From RGIG3178 sp942492795 (GTDB lineage Bacteria; Bacillota; Clostridia; Christensenellales; QAND01), in assembly GCA_942492795.1 (NCBI GenBank), contig OW818639.1:2170001-2234000 (forward strand): a stretch of DNA of 64,000 nucleotides, written 5' to 3'. Positions 16,845 through 25,092 of this stretch are shown here, one piece after another. A program made the position numbers and the translations under genes. The notes beneath the pieces were generated by a model that made no database searches, was not told where the DNA came from, and worked only from the letters and a program-made list of their open reading frames with translations. The number at the start of each line of letters is the position of its first letter. Position 1 is the stretch's first letter.

Positions 16845-17912
16845 TTATGCCTCCTTATTCTTTGCAAAGCGGACAAATGGCCGCAGACGGTTTTGTTTGG
16901 ATTTGCCCGCAGGCTTCTGCATCAGATATTCCATCATCGAGACTGCAACCGGTTCCATGCGGGTAATGCCATCCGTTATTTCGATTGGCAGCCCCTCGAT
17001 GCTCAGTCCCAGTCTTGAGCGCATATATTCCCTGATGCCCTGTATACCGCGAATGCCCTCTCCCAAGAGATACACGCGCGACTTATCTGTAAACGAAATG
17101 CCGCTGTCTTGCAACGTCTGTCCAATCAAATCGCATATTTCTTCCATGCGCACCGTAATGATGGACTCAACCAGCGCATGCGAAAAAGGCTGCAACCTTC
17201 CGTCCGGCATCCGGACATAGTCCATGGTGCCTTCCTCCATGTGGATGCCAAACGCATACTGCCTTTTTAGCTGTTCAGCCAATGGCTGTTCCAATTCCAA
17301 TATCTGCGCCAGATCCGATGCGACATGTCCTCCGCCCAAAAACATTCCCGCGGAAAATATCTGTCCATCCCCTGTAAAAACACTGATATCGGAATGATAA
17401 TATCCTATATCCAACAAGATGGCAACATTTTCTCGCACACCCCTGGGAATTAAGTACGAACCGAGCGCTTGTGTCTGGGAATACAAAGCAAACGGCTTTA
17501 AATGCAATGCGCCAAGCCCGATTGTGATTTCAGCCGAATATTCCCGACGGCCCAAGATCATCACGGTATTTTTGTTCCGCAAGGTGTATTTTTCTATAAG
17601 TTCATAATTCTGATCGCCGTATAGACCGCCATTCTCCGGCTCTCCCTGACTTTGGTCAAACTCAACGGTTTCACAAAATGCTCCGGGTACACCGACATGG
17701 ATTTCCGAAACGCGTTTGCCGACATCTTTGAGTGTTTTGCCCATGACACGCTCTACAGCGTTGCGTATCCCGTAACTGGCTACCGGACGGTTTTTTCGGA
17801 TCGGGATAAAGTACTCTTCCGCATAACCCTCAACGGCATAATGCCCATCCTTCTGAACGGATGCTAACAGGCATATCGCTTTTGTGTCTGTTACGGCAAG
17901 GAACGCCTGCAT
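16845..17912 (-). CDS. divergent FtsA-like actin-family division protein
   Basis: At 355 residues and immediately before ftsZ, this occupies the ftsA place. Similarity to the FtsA/MreB/Hsp70 ATPase fold is visible in EIHVGVPGAFCETV (1C-like region) and in the phosphate-2 motif with following strand, LLDIGYYHSDISVFTGDG, then GGGHVASDLAQIL. The phosphate-1 motif, normally DxGT near the N-terminus, reads LAVTDTKAICLL, so nucleotide binding may be altered. The C-terminus (KQNRLRPFVRFAKNK) is basic and could be an amphipathic membrane anchor for FtsZ. ATG 17912 follows GGGGAAGGAT; the longer frame to 17969 has no support. Confidence 0.8.
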   Translation of the reverse strand: MQAFLAVTDTKAICLLASVQKDGHYAVEGYAEEYFIPIRKNRPVASYGIRNAVERVMGKTLKDVGKRVSEIHVGVPGAFCETVEFDQSQGEPENGGLYGDQNYELIEKYTLRNKNTVMILGRREYSAEITIGLGALHLKPFALYSQTQALGSYLIPRGVRENVAILLDIGYYHSDISVFTGDGQIFSAGMFLGGGHVASDLAQILELEQPLAEQLKRQYAFGIHMEEGTMDYVRMPDGRLQPFSHALVESIITVRMEEICDLIGQTLQDSGISFTDKSRVYLLGEGIRGIQGIREYMRSRLGLSIEGLPIEITDGITRMEPVAVSMMEYLMQKPAGKSKQNRLRPFVRFAKNKEA

Positions 17913-18036
17913 ATCCTTCCCCCCCAAATGTAAACCCATATCTATTCCAGTGTAACAAGTTTTTCGCAAAACGGAAAGAATTTTCCGATTTAACCTGACA
18001 AACGAAGCAAAATCGGCCTTTTCGGCTCACTTTTTC

Positions 18037-18780
18037 TCAGGGGATAAAGCTGGCACCGTGGGAACCCGTCACATCCAGCGTGCCATAGGTTGTGCCTTCT
18101 TCAATCTTCCGGGGCAAAAGATTCTCAATCCACGTGAACTTCATATCCAGGTTCTCTTCTGACCCGATGCGGATCGTGATGCCGCAGACGGTTTGGAGCG
18201 TAACAGCCGCCGGGTCGCGCAGATTCATCCCGACGATGGAGGCCTTGCAGGCGCTTGTTGCGACCTTCGCACAGATTAAATTCAACACATAGAGTTGATA
18301 CTCCGTCGCGCCCTGTATTTTTGCGCCTACGACTGCCGCCGTAACGCCCATACCATCCACGACCAAATAATCCTTCGAATCGGTTTGAATTTTAAGCGCC
18401 ATACCGTCTTGTGCGATCAGGATATATTTACGGTCGAACGAAATTGCGGCAACCGCTTTTTTTTCGCTGATGTTCAAAACGATGGTGCTTGGCCACTTCC
18501 TGTCCAACCTGGTCAGCGTTAAAAAAGGCTGTGCCGCCAATCCGTTTTTTACCTGATCTTCGCTTACCGCAAACAGATTGTCCCCTTTTTGGATTCCGCT
18601 TAAGGTTATGATCTCTTCGGCGGAGAAGAGGCGGTTGCCCAGCACCTCTATCGATTCAACCTGGAACACATAATACCCCAAAAATCCGGCGCTCGTCAAA
18701 CATGCAAGTATTAAAAGTGCTATTACGGCACCCAATCTTCCTTTTCGCGCCGACATTTTCTGCTGTGCTCCCTGTTTCAA
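18037..18780 (-). CDS. cell division protein FtsQ/DivIB
   Basis: This bitopic division protein links the cytoplasmic ring with septal wall synthesis. After a short basic N-terminus there is one membrane segment (about residues 19-38, AVIALLILACLTSAGFLGYY), then a POTRA domain with the motif FQVESIEVLGNRLFSAEEI and a beta domain up to residue 247. The assigned start is TTG 18780, eight bases after AGGGGAG and 4 bp after the murA stop; ATG 18756 is an alternative and a frame start at 18813 would overlap murA. Its place between murA and the ftsA-like gene fits Gram-positive clusters. Confidence 0.9.
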   Translation of the reverse strand: MKQGAQQKMSARKGRLGAVIALLILACLTSAGFLGYYVFQVESIEVLGNRLFSAEEIITLSGIQKGDNLFAVSEDQVKNGLAAQPFLTLTRLDRKWPSTIVLNISEKKAVAAISFDRKYILIAQDGMALKIQTDSKDYLVVDGMGVTAAVVGAKIQGATEYQLYVLNLICAKVATSACKASIVGMNLRDPAAVTLQTVCGITIRIGSEENLDMKFTWIENLLPRKIEEGTTYGTLDVTGSHGASFIP

Positions 18781-18784
18781 AATG

Positions 18785-20038
18785 CTATTCTCCCCTTGTG
18801 ATATCCGCTCCAATTATGTTCAACTCGTAAGCCAAATCCTCATAGCCGCGGTCGATATATTGTTCCCCTTTGACATAGGTAGCGCCTTTGGCAGCCAATC
18901 CCGCAATGACAAGCGCCGCGCCTCCGCGCAGATCCTGTGCGCTTACCCGTATGCCTTCGAGTTGTTCAACGCCGCGCACGATGGCGATCCGGTCTTTCAC
19001 CGCTATATTCGCCCCCATGCGAACGAGTTCGGTCACATGCTTGAACCTGCTTTCAAATACGTTTTCTGCCACGACGCTGGTCCCGTCCGCGACACAGGCA
19101 AGCGCCATCCATTGTGCCTGCAAATCGGTCGGGAATCCCGGATACGGCAGCGTTTCGATCTTTTTCATTTCCAAAAGGCGTCTGGGGGCGCGGACATGCA
19201 CGCTGTTTTCCAAAAATTCCAGTTCGCATCCCGCTTCATACAGCTTTGCAGCTGCCGCACGCAGGTGTGCGGGAACGATATTCTCGATCAGGACGTCTCC
19301 CGCTGTTATGGCGACAGCCGCCATATAGGTGCCTGCAACGATGCGATCCGGCATGATGTCATAGGTTGTGCCATGCAGCTGTTCAACGCCATAGACAGTC
19401 ACGCAATCCGTTCCTGCCCCGTGGATTCTGCCTCCCATTGCATTGATAAAGCGCGCCAGATCCGCCACTTCCGGCTCACGCGCGGCATTGTGAATGACGG
19501 TTTTTCCCTCGGCTGTGACCGCCGCCATCATGATGTTCTCCGTGGCGCCGACGCTCGGATAATCCAGGTTGATCTGCGCACCCTGCGTGTGCAAACCGGT
19601 ACATTGAATGGCTCCGTGCGCTTCAACAATTTCTACATTCAGCTGCCGGAGGCCCTTGAGATGCAAGTCGATGGGCCTTAGTCCGATATCACATCCGCCG
19701 GGCTGTGTGACCCAGGCGCGTTTGAACCGGGAGATAAGAGCGCCCAGCAAAAAAATGCTGGAGCGCATTTGCTTGAACAGTTCTTCCGGCATTTCATGGG
19801 AGTCGGCATGCTGTGCATCGATGATGATTTGATTTCCATCCATCTCCACGACTGTTCCGAGGCTTTTTAGGATTTCTATCATATGATGCACATCCGACAA
19901 TCTCGGACATCCCCGCAGAACAACGCGTTCCTTTGTCATAATACTGGCTGCCATAATGGGCAGGACAGCATTCTTTGCGCCGTATACCGATATTTTGCCT
20001 TGTAGTCGATTGCCACCGTGAACACAAAGTGTGGACAT
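18785..20038 (-). CDS. murA: UDP-N-acetylglucosamine 1-carboxyvinyltransferase MurA
   Basis: MurA transfers enolpyruvate from PEP to UDP-GlcNAc, the first committed step of peptidoglycan synthesis. The 417-residue protein has the substrate-binding GAKNAVLP (residues about 20-27) and the active-site loop PGGCDIGLRPIDLHLKG with the catalytic Cys that fosfomycin alkylates; the residue after it is Asp where Ala or Thr is usual. RIVAGTYM and FPTDLQAQ are also conserved. ATG 20038 follows GGAGGTGTT, in preference to an earlier frame start. It lies between ftsW and ftsQ, where murG would be expected to precede it. Confidence 0.97.
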   Translation of the reverse strand: MSTLCVHGGNRLQGKISVYGAKNAVLPIMAASIMTKERVVLRGCPRLSDVHHMIEILKSLGTVVEMDGNQIIIDAQHADSHEMPEELFKQMRSSIFLLGALISRFKRAWVTQPGGCDIGLRPIDLHLKGLRQLNVEIVEAHGAIQCTGLHTQGAQINLDYPSVGATENIMMAAVTAEGKTVIHNAAREPEVADLARFINAMGGRIHGAGTDCVTVYGVEQLHGTTYDIMPDRIVAGTYMAAVAITAGDVLIENIVPAHLRAAAAKLYEAGCELEFLENSVHVRAPRRLLEMKKIETLPYPGFPTDLQAQWMALACVADGTSVVAENVFESRFKHVTELVRMGANIAVKDRIAIVRGVEQLEGIRVSAQDLRGGAALVIAGLAAKGATYVKGEQYIDRGYEDLAYELNIIGADITRGE

Positions 20039-20119
20039 GCGCAACACCTCCGTCAATCTTGCATGATACTAACATCGTATGCAGCATCAGGCAAAGCGTG
20101 AGAACAGGGTAAAGGCGCG

Positions 20120-21232
20120 CTATGTTTTGACGGTATTACGGGAAATATTCAGCAAAACGCCCATAGCGGAGAGGAAAATCATCAATGAACTCGTTCCATA
20201 GCTGATAAACGGAAGCGTTTGTCCCGTGGGCGGCATGCTGCCTGTCACCACAGCCAAATTGATGATGACCTGTACGGCGATCATCGCCGTTATGCCTGTA
20301 GCCAGCAGGCTTCCAAAGCGGTTGGGACAAGCAAGTGCAACGCGTATGCCGCGCCAAATCAGCAGGATATACAGCGACATCAACAGAACAATGCCGATGA
20401 AGCCGAGCTCTTCGGCGATGATGGACGCGATAAAATCGCTTTCGCCGTAGGGCAGGTACAGGAGTTTTTGCTGGCTTCTTCCCAAACCCTTCCCGAAAAG
20501 CCCGCCCGAGCCGAACGCATAGAAGGACTGTACCAGCTGATACGCCGAATCGCCGGAATCCTGCCATGGATTCAAAAAAGCGAAGACCCTTTTCAAGCGG
20601 TACGGTTCCGTGACGATAGCCGCCACAACACCCACAAGTCCCAGCGCGCCTATGTTAAGCAGGTGCCTTATGCGCACACCGCTTGTCAGCATCATGATGG
20701 CGGTCAGAACTGCGATACACATGATCATCGAGAAATTTGGCTGAAGGAATATCAGCACGACAATGGCCCCTACCACCAAAAGCGACGGCATGACGCCGCG
20801 AAAGAAGTTTTGCAGCTTGTTCCGGTTCTGCGCGAAATAGGAAGCGAGATAGATCACAAGCCCGAACTTGGCAAACTCAGCGGGTTGCAGGGTAGTAACA
20901 CCTATGTTGACCCATCGTTTGCTGCCATTGATGCTGATGCCAATAGGAGATGGCAAAAATACCATAAACAGCAGTAGGACCGATGCGCCGAGGATGATCC
21001 ACTTCATCGACTCCAGGCGCTTATAATCAAATCGCATGAAAAAGAACAGACATACGATGCCCAGCGCCGCTCCCAGCAGCTGTTTTTTGAAAAAATAGGC
21101 ACCGTCACCGTCGTATTTGATGGATGCCCCGTAATAACTGGCGCTGTAAACCATCACGCAACCAAACAGCGTGAGAATGACAACCACGATCAATATGATA
21201 AAATCGATATTCCCCCGCTGGTCCTTCTCCAT
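20120..21232 (-). CDS. ftsW: SEDS peptidoglycan polymerase FtsW/SpoVE
   Basis: FtsW-type SEDS proteins are lipid II polymerases that work with a class B penicillin-binding protein. The 370-residue sequence has about ten membrane segments, the conserved loop GESDFIASIIAEELGFIG (near 280-297) and the C-terminal PFISYGTSSLMIFLSAMG. The start ATG 21232 overlaps the murD stop as TGATG. The position in the cluster suits either vegetative FtsW or the sporulation paralogue SpoVE; sequence alone does not separate them. Its partner is presumably the PASTA penicillin-binding protein at 25093-27222. Confidence 0.95.
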   Translation of the reverse strand: MEKDQRGNIDFIILIVVVILTLFGCVMVYSASYYGASIKYDGDGAYFFKKQLLGAALGIVCLFFFMRFDYKRLESMKWIILGASVLLLFMVFLPSPIGISINGSKRWVNIGVTTLQPAEFAKFGLVIYLASYFAQNRNKLQNFFRGVMPSLLVVGAIVVLIFLQPNFSMIMCIAVLTAIMMLTSGVRIRHLLNIGALGLVGVVAAIVTEPYRLKRVFAFLNPWQDSGDSAYQLVQSFYAFGSGGLFGKGLGRSQQKLLYLPYGESDFIASIIAEELGFIGIVLLMSLYILLIWRGIRVALACPNRFGSLLATGITAMIAVQVIINLAVVTGSMPPTGQTLPFISYGTSSLMIFLSAMGVLLNISRNTVKT

Positions 21233-22599
21233 CACTCTTTCAACTCCCAAACAATACGCTTGAATTCACGGCCGCGGTGTTCAAAATTATCAAACATGTC
21301 ATAGCTGGCGCAGGCGGGGGATAACAGGACGTTCATGCCCGGCAGCGCAAAAGAACGGGCGATCCTTATCGCATCCTCAAATCCATCTGCGTGCGACACT
21401 TCGTTGAAGCCTGCTTCCTGCGCCGCTTTTGCTATCGCGTCCGCCGTAAAGCCCAATACAACGATACGCTTGATAAACGGGGTAAATGCTTTAAACATCG
21501 GCAAGTAATCGCTATTCTTCTCCGAGCCGCCCAAGAGCAGTATGGTCGGCCTATCCATCGCTTCAATGGCTTTGATGGTGGAATCGGGATTGGTGGCTTT
21601 GCTGTCGTTGATCCATGTGACGCCGCTTAGTGTGCGGACGGTCTCGATGCGATGTTCCACGCCCGGGAATTCCTTCAAAACTTTCGCGATAACATCCACG
21701 CTCACGCCCATGCAGTAAGTTGCAAGCGCGGCGGCCATGGCGTTTTCCAGATTGTGCAGTCCCGGGATGCGGATATCCTTGGTATCGGTAACAGCAATCT
21801 GTTTCCCGTTTAGGTTTATGATTACCTTTTCGTCTTTTGCAAAGGCTCCCTCAACTTCTTTTTGGTGTGAAAACCACAGGACCTTGCATGCGGGTCTGTC
21901 TGCGAGCGTTGATGCGATCGGATCGTCGGCATTTAAAATACAGACGTCATCACCGCGCTGCAAAGCGAAAATCAAACATTTTTTATCAATGTAGTTTTCC
22001 ATCGTATGGAACCAGTTGAGGTGATCCTCGGTAATATTGAGTATCATGCTCACGCGAGGATGGAAATCCGGAGCGCTTATCATTTGAAACGGCGCGGCTT
22101 CGACCACCATCACGCCGTCCTCCGTTGTTTCGAGCACATGGTTGAGCAGCGGGTCGCCGATATTGCCCACAGCATAACTCTGCTTGCCGGCAGCGAGGAA
22201 TATTTCATGGATCAATGTTGTCGTGGTGGTTTTCCCATTGGTACCGGTTATGCCTACCATCGGCGATTTGGACAGCAGGGCGCCGATTTCCATCTCGTTG
22301 AAACACGGTATGTTCATCGCCTTTGCCTGAATGATCCAATCGCTCCAAAACGGAACGCCGCTGGAAAATAAAATCAGATCCTTGCCCGCAACAAGATTGT
22401 CGGGTGATTCACCCAGCCGCCACTCTATATCCAGCCCGCCAAGGCTATCCAAAGCAGAACCCAGCGCATCTTTGGTCTTTTGATCGTTGATGGTGACATG
22501 CGCTCCCAAGCGGGCCATGCACTGTGCCGCGGCAATGCCGCTTCGCGCCATACCCACGATCAGCACTTTTTTCCCTTTGTAATCTTCAGGCTGTTTCAT
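21232..22599 (-). CDS. murD: UDP-N-acetylmuramoyl-L-alanine:D-glutamate ligase MurD
   Basis: MurD adds D-glutamate to UDP-MurNAc-L-Ala. The 455-residue protein shows an N-terminal Rossmann-like domain (KVLIVGMARSGIAAAQ), the ATP-binding GITGTNGKTTTTTL (near 115-128), the central ligase motif with NITEDHLNW and HNLENAMAA, and the C-terminal NDSKATNPDSTIKAI and LLLGGSEKN. It follows mraY by 15 bp and overlaps ftsW by one base at its stop. Confidence 0.98.
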   Translation of the reverse strand: MKQPEDYKGKKVLIVGMARSGIAAAQCMARLGAHVTINDQKTKDALGSALDSLGGLDIEWRLGESPDNLVAGKDLILFSSGVPFWSDWIIQAKAMNIPCFNEMEIGALLSKSPMVGITGTNGKTTTTTLIHEIFLAAGKQSYAVGNIGDPLLNHVLETTEDGVMVVEAAPFQMISAPDFHPRVSMILNITEDHLNWFHTMENYIDKKCLIFALQRGDDVCILNADDPIASTLADRPACKVLWFSHQKEVEGAFAKDEKVIINLNGKQIAVTDTKDIRIPGLHNLENAMAAALATYCMGVSVDVIAKVLKEFPGVEHRIETVRTLSGVTWINDSKATNPDSTIKAIEAMDRPTILLLGGSEKNSDYLPMFKAFTPFIKRIVVLGFTADAIAKAAQEAGFNEVSHADGFEDAIRIARSFALPGMNVLLSPACASYDMFDNFEHRGREFKRIVWELKE

Positions 22600-22614
22600 C
22601 GCCGCACTTCCCTT

Positions 22615-23616
22615 CTATAAGACCATCAATGTGATCAGGCCCAGTATCGAAAGCCCCAATGTTATCGCATAATAAATGGAAACCACCTTGGTTTCGTGCA
22701 TTCCGGATAATTCAAAATGATGATGCAGCGGCGCCATGCGGAACACGCGCCTGTGCCTTGTTTTATAACTGACGGTTTGAATGATCGATGTAACGGTACT
22801 CGCAATAAACATGCCACCCATGACGGGCAACAGATACTGCATTCGCGTTACAACCGCCAACACGCTGATTGCGGCGCCCAGCCCCAAAGAACCCGTATCC
22901 CCCATGAACACATGAGCGGGATGCGCATTGAAGCGCAAGAAGCCCAGACAGCCGCCCGCTGTTGCCGTTGCGAAAACAGCCATATTGTTTAAGGACACAG
23001 AGCGCAACAGATCGCCCGTCTCCTTGGCTTGCAAAGCCAGATAAAACGCTACGATGGCAAAGCTTGCGCATACGATTACCGACATCCCGCCGGCAAGCCC
23101 GTCCAGCCCATCCGTCAGATTTACGCTGTTAACCATCCCGACTACGACAAAAACCGTAAACGGCACATAGAACCAGCCGAATTCGACGTACCCCATAAAG
23201 GGAATGTAAAGCTGCGTACCGATATCCGCATTTTGCGCCGCGAACAGCGCCACGACGATGCCAAAACCTATCTGTCCTATCATCTTTTGATACGGTTTAA
23301 GTCCCATTGAACGGTGCAGAAATACTTTGATGGTATCGTCCATAAACCCGATAAGGGCAAATCCGAGCGTTATGACGATGGCAAACAACACCCATTGTAT
23401 ATTGCTCTGAAACAGCATCAACGTTACAGCGATGGCCGGTAGCAAAAATATGATGCCACCCATGGTTGGCGTCCCCACTTTGCTCAGGTGTGCCTGCGGA
23501 CCATCGTCCCGGACGTTTTGACCCAGCTTCAATCTTCTGAGCACAGGCAGCATGGCCGGACCGCAGGCAAGCGCGAATACGAATGCCAGCACCAGCGGCC
23601 ATATGAGTTGTTCCAT
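22615..23616 (-). CDS. mraY: phospho-N-acetylmuramoyl-pentapeptide transferase MraY
   Basis: MraY makes lipid I by transferring phospho-MurNAc-pentapeptide to undecaprenyl phosphate. The 333-residue, ten-helix protein has the signature cytoplasmic loops GFMDDTIKVF (near 105-114), NLTDGLDGLAGG (near 170) and FMGDTGSLGLGAA (near 237), and the HHHFEL motif near residue 300. It starts at ATG 23616, 12 bp after the murE stop. murF normally lies between murE and mraY; there is no room for it here. Confidence 0.98.
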   Translation of the reverse strand: MEQLIWPLVLAFVFALACGPAMLPVLRRLKLGQNVRDDGPQAHLSKVGTPTMGGIIFLLPAIAVTLMLFQSNIQWVLFAIVITLGFALIGFMDDTIKVFLHRSMGLKPYQKMIGQIGFGIVVALFAAQNADIGTQLYIPFMGYVEFGWFYVPFTVFVVVGMVNSVNLTDGLDGLAGGMSVIVCASFAIVAFYLALQAKETGDLLRSVSLNNMAVFATATAGGCLGFLRFNAHPAHVFMGDTGSLGLGAAISVLAVVTRMQYLLPVMGGMFIASTVTSIIQTVSYKTRHRRVFRMAPLHHHFELSGMHETKVVSIYYAITLGLSILGLITLMVL

Positions 23617-23628
23617 GCAATATCCTCC

Positions 23629-25080
23629 CTATGGCTTTTGCGCAATCTCCAAAAGCGCATTTGCCACGATTTCCTTTTCATCAAACGGATACCGGATGCC
23701 ATTGATCTCCTGATAGGGTTCATGGCCTTTCCCGGCCAACACGATCACATCATCCGGCTGGGCGCACTCAAGCGCCCTCTTGATGGCTTCAATCCGGTTG
23801 ACGACCACCTCATACGGGCATCCCGTTTCCACAACGCCCGGAATGATGGCATCGATGATCTTTTGAGGATCTTCCGTTCTTGGGTTATCGCTTGTCACGA
23901 TGCAATAGTTGGCGCCTTTGCCCGCAGCGTATCCCATCTTCGGACGTTTGGACGGATCGCGGTCACCGCCGCAGCCAAACACTGCTATGATGCGCCTCTT
24001 GGCAAATCCCCTGACGGCGGAAAGGATGTTATCCAAACCGTCCGGCGTATGCGCATAGTCCAGCACTACCGTAAAAGGGGTATCTCCGGTCGGTACGACC
24101 TCAATACGGCCGGGGACGGTCTTGACAGCATGCAACCCGGCTGCTACATCCTTCAAGGATAAGCCGTACGCCAGGCAGGCAGCAGCGCATCCCAACGAAT
24201 TATACACCGTAAAGCGTCCGGGAATACCCAGCTCAATGCGAGTCGATTGACCTTGTGCATGCAACGTATAGCTGATGCCACGGGAGGAATACTCGATATC
24301 CGTTGCCCGATAATCCGCTTCATGATCCAGCCCGAAGGTCACGCATTTGCATGGAACGCCTTGCATCATCATGGGTGCATGGGCGTCATCGATGTTGAAA
24401 ACACCGATTTTGCAGTGGGAAAACAGCTTCTTCTTCTCCGCAGCATACTGTTCCAGCGTGCCGTGGTAGTCAAGATGATCCTGTGTTAGGTTCGTGAAGA
24501 TGGCTGTTTCAAAGCACAGCCCTTCCACGCGCGCCTGCGAGAGCGCATGGGAGGATACCTCCATCACGACGTTCTGGCACCCGTCGTCCGCCATCGTCCG
24601 GAACAATCCCTGAAGCTCCATCGGTTCGGGTGTGGTCATCGACTCCCCGATGATCTCTTCGCCGCTTTTAATGCACACCGTGCCTATGAGTCCGGTCTTT
24701 TGCTTAAGATGCATCAAGATGGTATGCATCATAAAGGCGGTGGTCGTCTTTCCGTTGGTTCCGGTTATACCGAACAGGTGCAGCCTGTCCGCAGGACGGC
24801 CGAACCAGTTGGCGCATGCCAAGGCAAAAGCTTTGCGGGTATCAGGCACCACGATCTGCGGAATCGACAAAGGCAGTTTCCTTTGAACCAAAAGTGCCGC
24901 AGCGCCTTTTTCCACCGCACTTGACGCGTAATCATGCCCATCCATACGGGTACCGACAAGGCAACAGAACAGGTGGCCCGGTTCCACCTTTCGCGAATCA
25001 AAACTCAATCCGGAAATTTCCGCATCCACTTGCGGCATGTACATAGAATCGATTCCACTCAACAGCACAGACAGTTTCAT
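23629..25080 (-). CDS. murE: UDP-MurNAc-tripeptide synthetase MurE
   Basis: MurE adds the third residue of the stem peptide. The 483-residue protein has GITGTNGKTTTAFM (near 106-119), NLTQDHLDYHGT and the C-terminal motif SDNPRTEDP (near 402). DNPR is the signature of enzymes that use meso-diaminopimelate rather than L-lysine, so the wall is predicted to be of the meso-DAP type. VLAGKGHEPYQ is also conserved. It is 12 bp after the penicillin-binding protein gene. Confidence 0.97.
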   Translation of the reverse strand: MKLSVLLSGIDSMYMPQVDAEISGLSFDSRKVEPGHLFCCLVGTRMDGHDYASSAVEKGAAALLVQRKLPLSIPQIVVPDTRKAFALACANWFGRPADRLHLFGITGTNGKTTTAFMMHTILMHLKQKTGLIGTVCIKSGEEIIGESMTTPEPMELQGLFRTMADDGCQNVVMEVSSHALSQARVEGLCFETAIFTNLTQDHLDYHGTLEQYAAEKKKLFSHCKIGVFNIDDAHAPMMMQGVPCKCVTFGLDHEADYRATDIEYSSRGISYTLHAQGQSTRIELGIPGRFTVYNSLGCAAACLAYGLSLKDVAAGLHAVKTVPGRIEVVPTGDTPFTVVLDYAHTPDGLDNILSAVRGFAKRRIIAVFGCGGDRDPSKRPKMGYAAGKGANYCIVTSDNPRTEDPQKIIDAIIPGVVETGCPYEVVVNRIEAIKRALECAQPDDVIVLAGKGHEPYQEINGIRYPFDEKEIVANALLEIAQKP

Positions 25081-25092
25081 AAAATAACCTCG

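Noticed and set aside
18785..20038. MurA variant without catalytic Cys (fosfomycin-insensitive type)
   Set aside because: The active-site loop reads GGCDIG; the Cys is present, only the next residue is unusual.
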